Assembly (NCBI GenBank): GCA_018268105.1
Contig: JAFDXG010000049.1
Location: 1 to 64,000, forward strand
From: Bacteroidota bacterium
GTDB lineage: Bacteria > Bacteroidota > Bacteroidia > Chitinophagales > Chitinophagaceae
DNA length: 64,000 nt
Direction of reading: 5' to 3'
Shown: one piece after another, positions 11,105 to 19,900 of the stretch
Numbering within the stretch: the first letter of the stretch is position 1
Layout of the letters: every line of letters starts with the position of its first letter
Notes under the pieces: generated by a model
Seen by the model: only the letters and a program-made list of their open reading frames with translations
Told to the model about the DNA's origin: nothing
Database searches by the model: none
Translations under genes and position numbers: made by a program

Positions 11105-12616
11105 ATGGGAAAGCCAACAGGTTTTATAGAGTTTACAAGAAAATTACCTCATAAAAAGCCGGTAACTGATCGTTTAAAAAATTATGATGAATTTGTAGAC
11201 CGGTTTCCGGAAGAAGAACTTACAAAACAGGCAGCACGATGTATGAACTGCGGAACTCCGTTTTGTCATAGTAATATGGGCTGCCCGCTGGGAAATGTAA
11301 TTCCCGAATTTAATGATGCTATTTATCGCAAAAGCTGGCGAGAAGCATATGATATTTTGACCTCTACCAACAATTTCCCTGAGTTTACCGGACGTATTTG
11401 TCCGGCCCCTTGCGAAAGCGCCTGTGTACTTGGTATCAATCAGCCCCCGGTAACCATTGAAGAAATAGAAAAACATATTATAGAAATTGCTTTCGAAAAA
11501 GGATATGTGCAGCCAAGAATTCCAAATGTGCGGACAGGTAAAAAGATTGCAGTTATCGGATCTGGCCCTGCAGGACTTGCAGCAGCTGTGCAATTGAATT
11601 ATGCGGGACATTCTGTAACTGTCTTCGAAAGAGATGATGCGGCAGGTGGGTTATTACGTTATGGTATCCCTGATTTCAAATTGGAAAAATGGGTAATTGC
11701 CCGCCGGGTTGAACTCATGGAAAAAGAAGGTGTTGAGTTTCGGTACAATGCCAATGTGGGCGTTAATGTCAGCATCAATGATTTGCTACGAGAATATCAT
11801 GCTATAGTTTTATCGGGAGGGTCTACACAGCCAAGAGATTTACCAGTACCGGGCAGAGAACTGAAAGGTGTATATTTTGCCATGCAGTTTCTAAAGCAAC
11901 AAAATAAACGGAACGCTAAAAAGAACCCACTTGCAAATGCTACCATTGAGAGTAATATTTTGCATGAGGAGATATTGGCAAAAGAGAAGAATGTGGTAGT
12001 AATAGGAGGTGGAGACACCGGTAGCGATTGTGTGGGAACCTCTAACCGGCAGGGTGCAAAATCAGTTACTCAATTTGAATTGATGCCCAAGCCACCTGAA
12101 GAACGTACACCTTATATGCCCTGGCCTACCTATCCTATGGTATTAAAAACTTCATCTTCGCATGAAGAAGGTTGCGACCGGCGTTGGGCGATCGCTACTA
12201 AGGAATTTATAAGTGACGAAAAGGGAAATGTGAAAGCATTGAAACTTGTAGACCTGGAATGGAAGCTTGCTGATGACATGCGCCCATCCCGATTTGAAGA
12301 AGTACCTGGTTCTGAAAGAGAGATTCCCTGCGATTTAGTTTTACTTGCTATGGGTTTTATTCATCCGCAGCATAACGGTTTGCTGGATGAACTTGAAGTG
12401 GAATATGATGAAAGAGGAAATGTAAAAGCTTCAGAAAAAGCATATCAAACCAATATTCCAAAAATCTTTACTGCTGGGGATATGCGCAGGGGGCAATCGC
12501 TGGTAGTTTGGGCAATAAGTGAAGGAAGAGAGTGCGCAAGAAAGGTAGATGAGTTTTTGATGGGATCCTCTTTGCTCGAAACAAAAGATGCTTCGTTACT
12601 ATCGCTTTTTGTTTAA
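11105..12616 (+). CDS. gltD: Glutamate synthase, small (beta) subunit
   Basis: The 503-residue subunit passes electrons from NADPH through FAD and Fe-S clusters to GltB. The N-terminal cysteines C46, C49, C54 and C60 (ARCMNCGTPFCHSNMGC) and a second group in GRICPAPCESAC are the 4Fe-4S ligands. The FAD Rossmann motif is AVIGSGPAGLAAA near residue 150, and the NADPH motif is VVIGGGDTGSDCVG near 300. A GDMRRG segment near the C-terminus is typical of FAD contact. It forms an operon with gltB. Downstream there is no convincing terminator until 13135. Confidence 0.97.
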   Translation: MGKPTGFIEFTRKLPHKKPVTDRLKNYDEFVDRFPEEELTKQAARCMNCGTPFCHSNMGCPLGNVIPEFNDAIYRKSWREAYDILTSTNNFPEFTGRICPAPCESACVLGINQPPVTIEEIEKHIIEIAFEKGYVQPRIPNVRTGKKIAVIGSGPAGLAAAVQLNYAGHSVTVFERDDAAGGLLRYGIPDFKLEKWVIARRVELMEKEGVEFRYNANVGVNVSINDLLREYHAIVLSGGSTQPRDLPVPGRELKGVYFAMQFLKQQNKRNAKKNPLANATIESNILHEEILAKEKNVVVIGGGDTGSDCVGTSNRQGAKSVTQFELMPKPPEERTPYMPWPTYPMVLKTSSSHEEGCDRRWAIATKEFISDEKGNVKALKLVDLEWKLADDMRPSRFEEVPGSEREIPCDLVLLAMGFIHPQHNGLLDELEVEYDERGNVKASEKAYQTNIPKIFTAGDMRRGQSLVVWAISEGRECARKVDEFLMGSSLLETKDASLLSLFV

Positions 12617-12955
12617 CCTCAGGTACAGATATTATATTTCTTAGTATAACTGACATGAGAATATTTTTTTGTTATTTGTGTATTTGAAAGTATGCAAACA
12701 ATAGTTGCTGCTTCAGTAGGTGGGGATCTGATTGAATCTTCTGAAATGAAAAATTGTCAGGAGTACGACTCTCAATATGAAAGTTTGTTGAATCAACGTA
12801 CCTGTGTATCCGCTTCGGTGGTGACAACATTAATGATAGCAAAAGGATACAAATCTCCTTCTGTTTGACCAAGCACATTGATCACTGTGCCTGCACCTCC
12901 TCCAGAAATAAACTAATTTCATCTACCTATATAGAGTTTGCTGAATAACAGTTGA
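12617..12955. other. Gene-poor stretch after gltD
   Basis: No intact gene. A 58-codon plus-strand reading frame (12692-12868, ATG to TGA) has no family I recognise. On the minus strand the same bases give a protein-like run containing GAGTVINVLGQTEGDLYPFA that is then broken by stops. Both may be decayed coding sequence, like the remnant at 12956-13090. Confidence 0.3.
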
Positions 12956-13090
12956 TACCTCATTAATTGGGGTAGTGGAAAACATAGTGTTCATTCAATT
13001 AATGCTGTGGAATTAATACTGGTATTGGTAACATCTGTTCAAGAACTACATACCGAATTAGAGAAATTAAAGATGGAATTACTGCTTTGA
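12956..13090 (+). pseudogene. Remnant of a tail-fibre/endosialidase-chaperone type C-terminus
   Basis: A 44-codon open stretch, preceded by an in-frame stop and lacking a start, ends at TGA 13088-13090. It reads INAVELILVLVTSVQELHTE and then a charged helical end. Bacteroidota cell-wall-anchor and tail-fibre proteins typically end in a helix of the form (V/I)NYxELIPxLVxxxQE followed by a Leu-rich coil. This fragment fits except that the aromatic and the proline are changed. Nothing in the 300 bases upstream restores the rest of such a protein. I read it as the decayed 3' end of a lost surface or phage-derived gene. The family link is by memory of the motif, not by search. Confidence 0.5.
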
Positions 13091-13134
13091 GATATCAGTA
13101 AGCTTGTTGGTTAAGATAAGATGCAGATTAAAAT

Positions 13135-13162
13135 AAAAAGACCGGCTCAGTCCGGTCTTTTA
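13135..13162. terminator. Strong bidirectional intrinsic terminator
   Basis: AAAAGACCGG (13136-13145) pairs perfectly with CCGGTCTTTT (13152-13161) around a six-base loop, with A-rich sequence on the left and T-rich on the right. It follows the gene remnant and insulates amt. Confidence 0.8.
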
Positions 13163-13454
13163 TTATAATATTAAATATGTATTAAATGTAGTAAGAATAG
13201 ATGTTTAAAGTATAGTGATATAATTAGTATATAAATTATGATAGTATAAAAATAATAAAAATAATAATATATATTAGTTTTATAAACAAGTAATACAATT
13301 TTGTTAAACAATTTTCTACGTGCAAGGATAAAGAACTTTAGAAATAAAATTAAAAATAAAAATATATAACAAAATAGTGAAGTAATATTCAATTAAACAA
13401 TATATTTGTTCAATAAATATTAATTAAGTTATTTATTAATTTAAAATTTTCAAA
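13163..13454 (+). promoter_or_regulatory. Extremely AT-rich control region of amt with -7 element
   Basis: Nearly 300 bases of almost pure A and T lie before amt. TATATTTG at 13401-13408 (followed by T) fits the Bacteroidota -7 box, 46 bases before the ATG; no good -33 box is visible. TTGTTAAACAA at 13301-13311 is a perfect palindrome, and AATAAAT near 13413 is mirrored by ATTTATT near 13431, so a regulator site or a bent-DNA region is possible. Confidence 0.4.
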
Positions 13455-14849
13455 ATGGCCAAGTCAACACTTAAACAGATCGCTCCTTTCTTTATTTTGG
13501 CTTTAATTGCGTTAGTTTCACTATTTGTTAAGCCTGCTTCTGATTTTGCCGATGTGAGTAAATACAATGCTGCAGATATTACATGGATATTAGTAGCGAC
13601 TGCATTGGTCTTTTTAATGACCCCTGGTTTGGCTTTTTTCTATGGTGGAATGGTTCACAGAAAGAATGTAATTTCTACTATGATGAAAAGTGTTGTTGCC
13701 GCCGGTGTGGTTAGTGTATTATGGATAACAGTAGGGTATAGCCTGTGTTTTGGAACTGACATAGGTGGTTTTATAGGTAACCCGTTGACTCATTTATTCT
13801 TTAAAGATGTTAATTCTGGTGAACCCTGGGTAGGTGCACCTACAATTCCTAAAACACTTTTCTCACTGTTTCAGTTAATGTTTGCCATTATTACACCGGG
13901 ACTGGTAGTTGGCGCAGTTGCTGAACGTATCCGTTTCACGTCATATATTCTTTTTATCGCATTATTCAGTTTATTGGTGTATGCTCCGTTGGCACACTGG
14001 AGCTGGCACCCCGATGGTTTTTTATTTAAAATGGGTGCACTCGACTTTGCCGGAGGTACTGTGGTTCATATTTCGGCAGGTTGCGCTGCTCTTGCCGGGG
14101 CGCTTGTATTAAAAAGAAGAAAAACACATATAGAACATAAGGAAATTCCACCAGCTAATATACCTTATATATTAATCGGTACCGGCTTGCTTTGGTTTGG
14201 ATGGTTTGGTTTTAATGCAGGTTCTGCACTTGGTGCAAATGCGATAGCTGTATCTGCATTTGCCACTACCAATACCGCTGCTGCTTCTGCCGGTTTGGGC
14301 TGGATGTTTTTCGATGTCATTCGCGGCAAAAAACCTTCAGTTACCGGATTTTGTATTGGAGCCGTAGTGGGGCTTGTAGCCATAACTCCAGGTGCAGGTT
14401 TTGTTGGGATTCCCCAGAGCATTTTTATAGGAGTATTGTCTGCAATCATTTCTAACGTTGCAGTGTATTACAAACAAAAGTCCACCCTTGATGATACCCT
14501 TGATGTATTCCCCTGCCACGGGATCGGTGGTATGGTAGGGATGCTTTTAACAGGTGTATTTGCTACCAAAGCAGTGAATGCTGCAGGAAACGATGGATTA
14601 TTTTTCGGTAATACAGCTTTCTTCTTTACACAGATGAAAGCAATGCTTATTGCTGGAGGTTATAGCTTTCTTGTTTCTTATGTAATTTTCAAATTTATCA
14701 ATTTCATCCTGCCTTTACGTGTAACTGCTGAAGAAGAAGAAATTGGTCTTGATGCTTCTCAGCATAATGAAAAATATATGCAGGGAACATTATTGGTATA
14801 TAACAATGGAAAAATAAAGGAAGAGGAAGTCATTGATCACGAAGATTAA
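13455..14849 (+). CDS. amt: Ammonium transporter, Amt family
   Basis: The 464-residue inner-membrane protein has the 11-helix Amt layout. A hydrophobic N-terminal segment (residues about 9-25) is followed by TPGLAFFYGGMVHRKN. The family signature DFAGGTVVHISAG lies near residue 195, and the pore histidine region PCHGIGGMVG near 355. The C-terminal tail is short and acidic (EEEEIGLDASQH), the region that PII proteins contact in other bacteria. It imports ammonium for GltBD and glutamine synthetase. The porin gene follows 128 bases later. No glnB/glnK gene is adjacent, which is unusual for an amt locus. Confidence 0.95.
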   Translation: MAKSTLKQIAPFFILALIALVSLFVKPASDFADVSKYNAADITWILVATALVFLMTPGLAFFYGGMVHRKNVISTMMKSVVAAGVVSVLWITVGYSLCFGTDIGGFIGNPLTHLFFKDVNSGEPWVGAPTIPKTLFSLFQLMFAIITPGLVVGAVAERIRFTSYILFIALFSLLVYAPLAHWSWHPDGFLFKMGALDFAGGTVVHISAGCAALAGALVLKRRKTHIEHKEIPPANIPYILIGTGLLWFGWFGFNAGSALGANAIAVSAFATTNTAAASAGLGWMFFDVIRGKKPSVTGFCIGAVVGLVAITPGAGFVGIPQSIFIGVLSAIISNVAVYYKQKSTLDDTLDVFPCHGIGGMVGMLLTGVFATKAVNAAGNDGLFFGNTAFFFTQMKAMLIAGGYSFLVSYVIFKFINFILPLRVTAEEEEIGLDASQHNEKYMQGTLLVYNNGKIKEEEVIDHED

Positions 14850-14977
14850 TACCAAATTCTATTTTCAGGAGATTAACTCAGTCATTAATATACAAAAAGA
14901 AAAGGTACAGTTTTTATATAAACCTCTGACCAGGTTTAAAAACAGTACCTTTCATTTAACACTTAAAATCAACTGCA

Positions 14978-16039
14978 ATGTTAAGAAAATTTCTTGCATC
15001 GGCCATTGTTTTGGCTCCATTTTCCTATGCGCTCTCACAAGATTCAACAGTAACTGCTCCGTCAGAAGATAAAAAGTTTAAAATAAGTGGGAGTGTTGAT
15101 GCCTATTACCGGTACAATTTTGCCAATGCCAAAGATTCAGGACGTACCAATAATTTCACCAGCTTTACCAATTCGCAGAACTCTTTTGAACTGGGAATGG
15201 CTTCAGTAAAAGTAGCCTATAATTCCGGTAAAGTAGGATTGGTGGCTGATCTGGGTTTTGGTACCCGGGCTACAGAATTTTCTTATGCCGAATCCGGGGT
15301 GCTTGCTGCAGTTAAACAAGCTTATATTACTTATGCTCCGTCTGAAAAAGTGATTTTTACTTTTGGAAAATTTGGTACCCATCTCGGATATGAAGTGCTT
15401 GATCCCCAGCTCAACAGGAATTATAGCATGGACTATATGTTCTCTTATGGTCCATTTTCGCATACCGGTTTAAAAGCGGATGTCAATTTAAGTGATCATT
15501 TTGGATTTATGCTGGGAATAGCCAACCCCAACGACGTCATTTCAGCTCCTTTTGGGAGAAAATTTTTTCTGGCACAAATGCACGGAAGTATTGAAAATTT
15601 TAGTGCTTTCCTAAATTATGCAGGCGGAAAAGATATGGCTGGGGTCACCTCTAACCAGGTGGATCTGGTATTGACAGGAAAACTTTCTGATAAATTCTCA
15701 GTAGGATATAATGGCACGGTTAAAACTGCCAGGTATGATGGGCCTTCTGATTCCTGGTGGGGATCTGCCCTGTATTTAAATGTTGACCCTACAAAAAAGT
15801 TTGGATTTACTGTTCGTGGTGAAGTGTTCAACGATAAAAAAGGGGTAGCCGGTTTTGGAACTTCCTTATTTGATGCTACACTTTCTTTAAATATAAAACC
15901 GGTTGAAAATTTAACTATCATTCCGGAATTCAGGTTGGATTCTGCAAAAGATCCGTTTTTTTATAAAAACGCTGATAAGATTTCTCCAACTGCAAAAAGT
16001 ACAGGTACATTTATACTGGCTGCCATATACAGTTTTTAG
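14978..16039 (+). CDS. Outer-membrane porin, BBP2 (OmpL-like) family
   Basis: The 353-residue protein starts with a signal peptide (MLRKFLASAIVLAPFSYALS, cleavage before QDS). It continues with alternating beta-strand sequence: FKISGSVDAYYRYNF near the mature N-terminus, a run of amphipathic strands, and the aromatic C-terminal strand FILAAIYSF that barrel proteins use for assembly. This is the pattern of the Bacteroidota BBP2 putative porins. Position after amt suggests a role in nutrient entry under nitrogen limitation, but this is inference. An intrinsic terminator 31 bases downstream closes the unit. Confidence 0.8.
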   Translation: MLRKFLASAIVLAPFSYALSQDSTVTAPSEDKKFKISGSVDAYYRYNFANAKDSGRTNNFTSFTNSQNSFELGMASVKVAYNSGKVGLVADLGFGTRATEFSYAESGVLAAVKQAYITYAPSEKVIFTFGKFGTHLGYEVLDPQLNRNYSMDYMFSYGPFSHTGLKADVNLSDHFGFMLGIANPNDVISAPFGRKFFLAQMHGSIENFSAFLNYAGGKDMAGVTSNQVDLVLTGKLSDKFSVGYNGTVKTARYDGPSDSWWGSALYLNVDPTKKFGFTVRGEVFNDKKGVAGFGTSLFDATLSLNIKPVENLTIIPEFRLDSAKDPFFYKNADKISPTAKSTGTFILAAIYSF

Positions 16040-16069
16040 TCATCTATATACATTAGGCGTGCAAAAATG

Positions 16070-16099
16070 AGTGCCTTCCATTTTTTGGAAGGCACTTTT
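16070..16099 (+). terminator. Intrinsic terminator after the porin gene
   Basis: AGTGCCTTCCA (16070-16080) pairs perfectly with TGGAAGGCACT (16086-16096) around a T5 loop, followed by TTT. Confidence 0.85.
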
Positions 16100-16858
16100 A
16101 ATAATACTGTGTTGCTGGGAAGGTTTACCTCAATGTGCTTTAGGAACTTAGCCCCGGTACTACTATTGAGCTATTATTGCCACGCTCGCTTATACGTTCT
16201 TATCGCTATTGAGCAAATGACTGCTTAGAATGGAATTCAATAGTGCATGAATAACAGGACTGACGGAGATATCCTGACCTGCACTCCGAATTTGCTTTTA
16301 TTGCCACTTTATACACACTTATAATATCAGGCAACCTCTTCTTTCCTTGCTTTATGCTTAGCCAGACTTGCTGCCATGTTCTTACTTATCTTAATTTTTT
16401 AAACAGGCATTTCATAAGTCGCATGACTGTTATTATAGCGACATTAGTAAAGCTAAGGTAGCAGGCAGGCTATCACACTATTCTCAGTGCTACAGACCTG
16501 TCAGTTTCATCCTGCTGATGAATGGTCATCCTTTCACCTTAAGAAAATCTGTAGTTCACAAACCGGAGCTCAAAAGAAATGAAAGCCACTGTTTATGCAG
16601 GATTTCGTTCATATAGCTGTAATGTGGGTTAATCCTCAATATTGCTGCATTTGCCTCTGGCATTTGCAGCTATTCTCTTTGGATTGACAAGTAGCTGACA
16701 AAAACAAAGAAGATGATCATTATTAAATAATGGATGAATTTTTTAACACCTATAAGATCAGTGCTTTTTGACAGAGGCTGTCTCATATTTTTGAAACAGT
16801 GTTTGTTATTTATTGATCCGTTAGTTTTTTATTCCTTCCCGATAATACAATACGACTT
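16100..16858. other. Gene-free stretch between porin and tamB
   Basis: About 760 bases with no supportable gene in any frame. It contains one copy of a 55-base repeat (16346-16400) whose other copy lies beyond tamL at 24440-24494. The minus strand around the repeat has short open runs broken by stops, so decayed mobile-element or coding sequence is possible. Confidence 0.45.
16346..16400 (-). repeat. 55-base dispersed repeat, copy 1
   Basis: This copy and 24440-24494 agree at all but about five positions (both begin CTTGCTTTATGCTTAGCC). On the minus strand both read in one frame as KISKxMAASxAKHKAR, and two of the differing sites are silent or conservative in that frame. This suggests that the repeat is a piece of a once-coding element. 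The two copies flank the tamB-tamL pair in direct orientation. Confidence 0.6.
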
Positions 16859-16866
16859 TATATTTG
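16859..16866 (+). promoter_or_regulatory. Candidate -7 element for tamB
   Basis: TATATTTG followed by C matches the Bacteroidota -7 consensus. It would give a leader of about 110 bases before the tamB start at 16983. No clear TTG lies at -33. Confidence 0.4.
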
Positions 16867-16982
16867 CTGAATTATTCAAGGATTTATTGCCAGAACGTTA
16901 TTGATTTTCAGCCTGATATTAGTAGCCTGATATTTTCATAATGGTGATATGGGCTGTCTGCTTATGTTTAGAAGATAAAAGC

Positions 16983-19900
16983 ATGGATCAGATTAAAGAG
17001 AAAAAAAATATATGGAAAAAGATAGGGAAGATAACCCTGAGAACGGTTGTGTTCCTTTTGCTGATTTTTTTACTTATTGCTGGCTTAATACTCACACCCC
17101 CCGTTCAGCAATTTATCACTAATAAGGCTACCGCATATCTTCAAAAAAAATTAGATACCAAAGTTTCAGTAGGAAGATTATATATAGGGTTGCCTAAAAA
17201 TGTAGTACTGGAAAATATATACCTTGAAGACAGGCAAAAGGATACCCTTTTGTACGGTGGTAATATAAAAGTTGATATTAGCCTGATAAACCTTATACTT
17301 GGCAGGGGTGTAAATATTAACAGGGTTGTTTTGGAAAACATAACAGTCAAGGTTAAACGACAATTACCGGATACTACTTTTAATTTCCGGTTTATTATTG
17401 ATGCTTTTACATCAAAAGAAGCAAAACCAAAAGACAAAACAGACACCGTGTATACGCCGGTTAGTATAGGCTCGGTTACCCTTGATAAAATACGGGTTCT
17501 ATACAAAGATGTAATTACCGGCAATGATGTAGAAGCAAATCTTGATCATTTTGATACGGAATTTGATGATTTTAACCTTGATAAAATGAAGTTTGATATT
17601 GGCGCCACCAGGCTGGCCGGACTCCGGTTAAAAGCATATCAAACCAAACCCCTCGTAGTTGAAAAACCCGAAGTAATAGAAAATGCCGAACAAAAGGAAG
17701 GTGTAATGCCTGATATCTCTGTTAAATCAATTGAACTTGAGAAAATATACGCTGATTATAAAAATGATGTTTCTGCATTGTACGCCTTGCTTGACCTTGG
17801 GCAGTTAAAAATAAAACCTGATAAAATTAATCTCTCTAAGCAGCTTGTTAATCTCGGTGATATATCACTAAACAAAACAACCGCCACTATACGTTTAGGC
17901 AAAACAGAAACTACTAATGTAACAGTAAAACCTTCGGAACAACCCCCGGCTTCTTCCAATTGGAAAATTCAACTGGCTTCGCTTCAACTGGATAGTAATA
18001 ATATACAGTTTGATAACGATAATGTGCCCAGTAAAAAAATCAGGCATGGATTATATGCATTTAAAGGCTGACGGACTTACTTTTCACGTTAATGATTTTA
18101 TATATAATAATGATTCTATTGCAGGTAAAATTGAGAAGGGAAGTTTTACGGAGCAAAGTGGTTTTACGCTACAGCAATTGCAAACCGATTTTTTGTATGC
18201 AGACAAACAGGCTTACCTGAAAAATCTCTATGTAAAAACACCTGGTACTGAATTAAAGCGTGCTGTTGCCATACAATATGAATCAATTGAAGCGCTGCAA
18301 AAGAATATTGGTCCATTACAGCTTGATGCGAATGTGGAAAACAGCCGGATTCAGGTAAAAGATATATTGACCTTCGTTCCTTCTCTTCGATCGCAGCCTG
18401 CATTTGCCAATCCTAACGCCACCTGGCTTTTGAACGCCAATATCAAAGGCAGCGTTTCAAACATGCAGATCAATACTTTGCAGGTAAGCGGCCTGCACGA
18501 TACAAAACTATCTGTAAAAGGAAGAATAACAGGTTTGCCCGATACAAAAAAAATAAATGCTGATCTCGATATATACAATATCAACAGTTCTAAAAAAGAT
18601 ATATTATCATTTTTGCCCGCTAACGCTCTTCCGGTAGGCATTACCTTGCCGGACAGGATATCTTTATCGGGAAAGCTAAATGGCGGTATTGAAAAACTCA
18701 CAGTAGATTTCAAGCTGGGTACCAGCCTTGGAAATGCTTTATTTAAAGGAAGTACCCAACATATTACTAATTCGAAAAATGCCGAATATGACCTGGTGCT
18801 GCAAACACAATCGCTTGATCTTGGAACTATCCTCCGGAATAAAAATACTTTCGGACCTGTAAGTGCAGATATTGTTGTGAAGGGAAAAGGATATGATACC
18901 AAAACAGCGAATGCCGGTTTGCAGGCTAAAATAAAATCTGCAATACTAAAAAAATACAATTACCAGGGTTTAAATATAAATGGCAGCATTGCAGAACAAA
19001 AAGCAGATATACATGCTGATATCGCAGATCCGAATATTCATTTCTCGATGGATGCAAAAGCTGACCTGGCGAAGCAATATCCCGCGGTGCAGTTGGATGG
19101 CACTATTGATAGTATTAAGCTGAAGGAATTAAATTTCAGCAACGATGTAATTGTTTACAGGGGAAAAATTTCCGGTAATTTTTCAAGCACCAACCCAGAC
19201 AGTCTTGAAGGAAAACTGTTCATACTCGAATCATTGCTTGTGCACAACCAGCAACGTTTTACAATGGATAGCATACAACTGCTGGCTGCAAACCAGGATA
19301 GTTTGCAAAGCCTTACATTAACAAGCGATATATTACAAGCAGAACTTAAAGGAAAATACAAACTTACTGAAATGGGCACTGTACTGCAAAATGCGGTTGA
19401 GCCTTATTTCTCAACCGACAGCATCGCCGCAGCTAAAAATAAATTATCTCCTTACGATTTTACCATCAATGCCAGACTGGTTAATAAACCTATACTTAAA
19501 GTATTTATAGACAGTTTACGAAAATTAGATACAGTATCTGTTCAAAGTCATTTTGCACAGGGGAAGGGTTGGAATGCATTGATTATTGCGCCGGCAGTAA
19601 AGGTTGGCGCTAATGCAGTTAATGATCTTGTAATAAAAGCCGATGCCGGTGACAGCGCACTTACCGCAAGTATTAATGTCGCGCAAATTAATGCGGGCAG
19701 CAGTATTGCCATGTATGGCACAAGTGTTACGGCCGATATAGCGCATAATAATATTGACTTTGCGCTGAATATAAAGGACAGGACGAAAAAAGAAAAATAC
19801 AAGCTTCAGGGATTGTTTAGCCAGTTGAGTAATGGCATTTACAGGTTTTCATTAAAGCCAGACAGCCTGTTGCTGAATTACGAAAAATGGACAATTGCGG

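Noticed and set aside
12672-12878. 68-codon minus-strand frame after gltD
   Set aside because: Its sequence is not protein-like, and a different minus-strand frame of the same bases looks more like decayed coding sequence.
18351-18959. 202-codon minus-strand frame
   Set aside because: It lies antisense to tamB, has no recognisable motif and a shadow-type composition.
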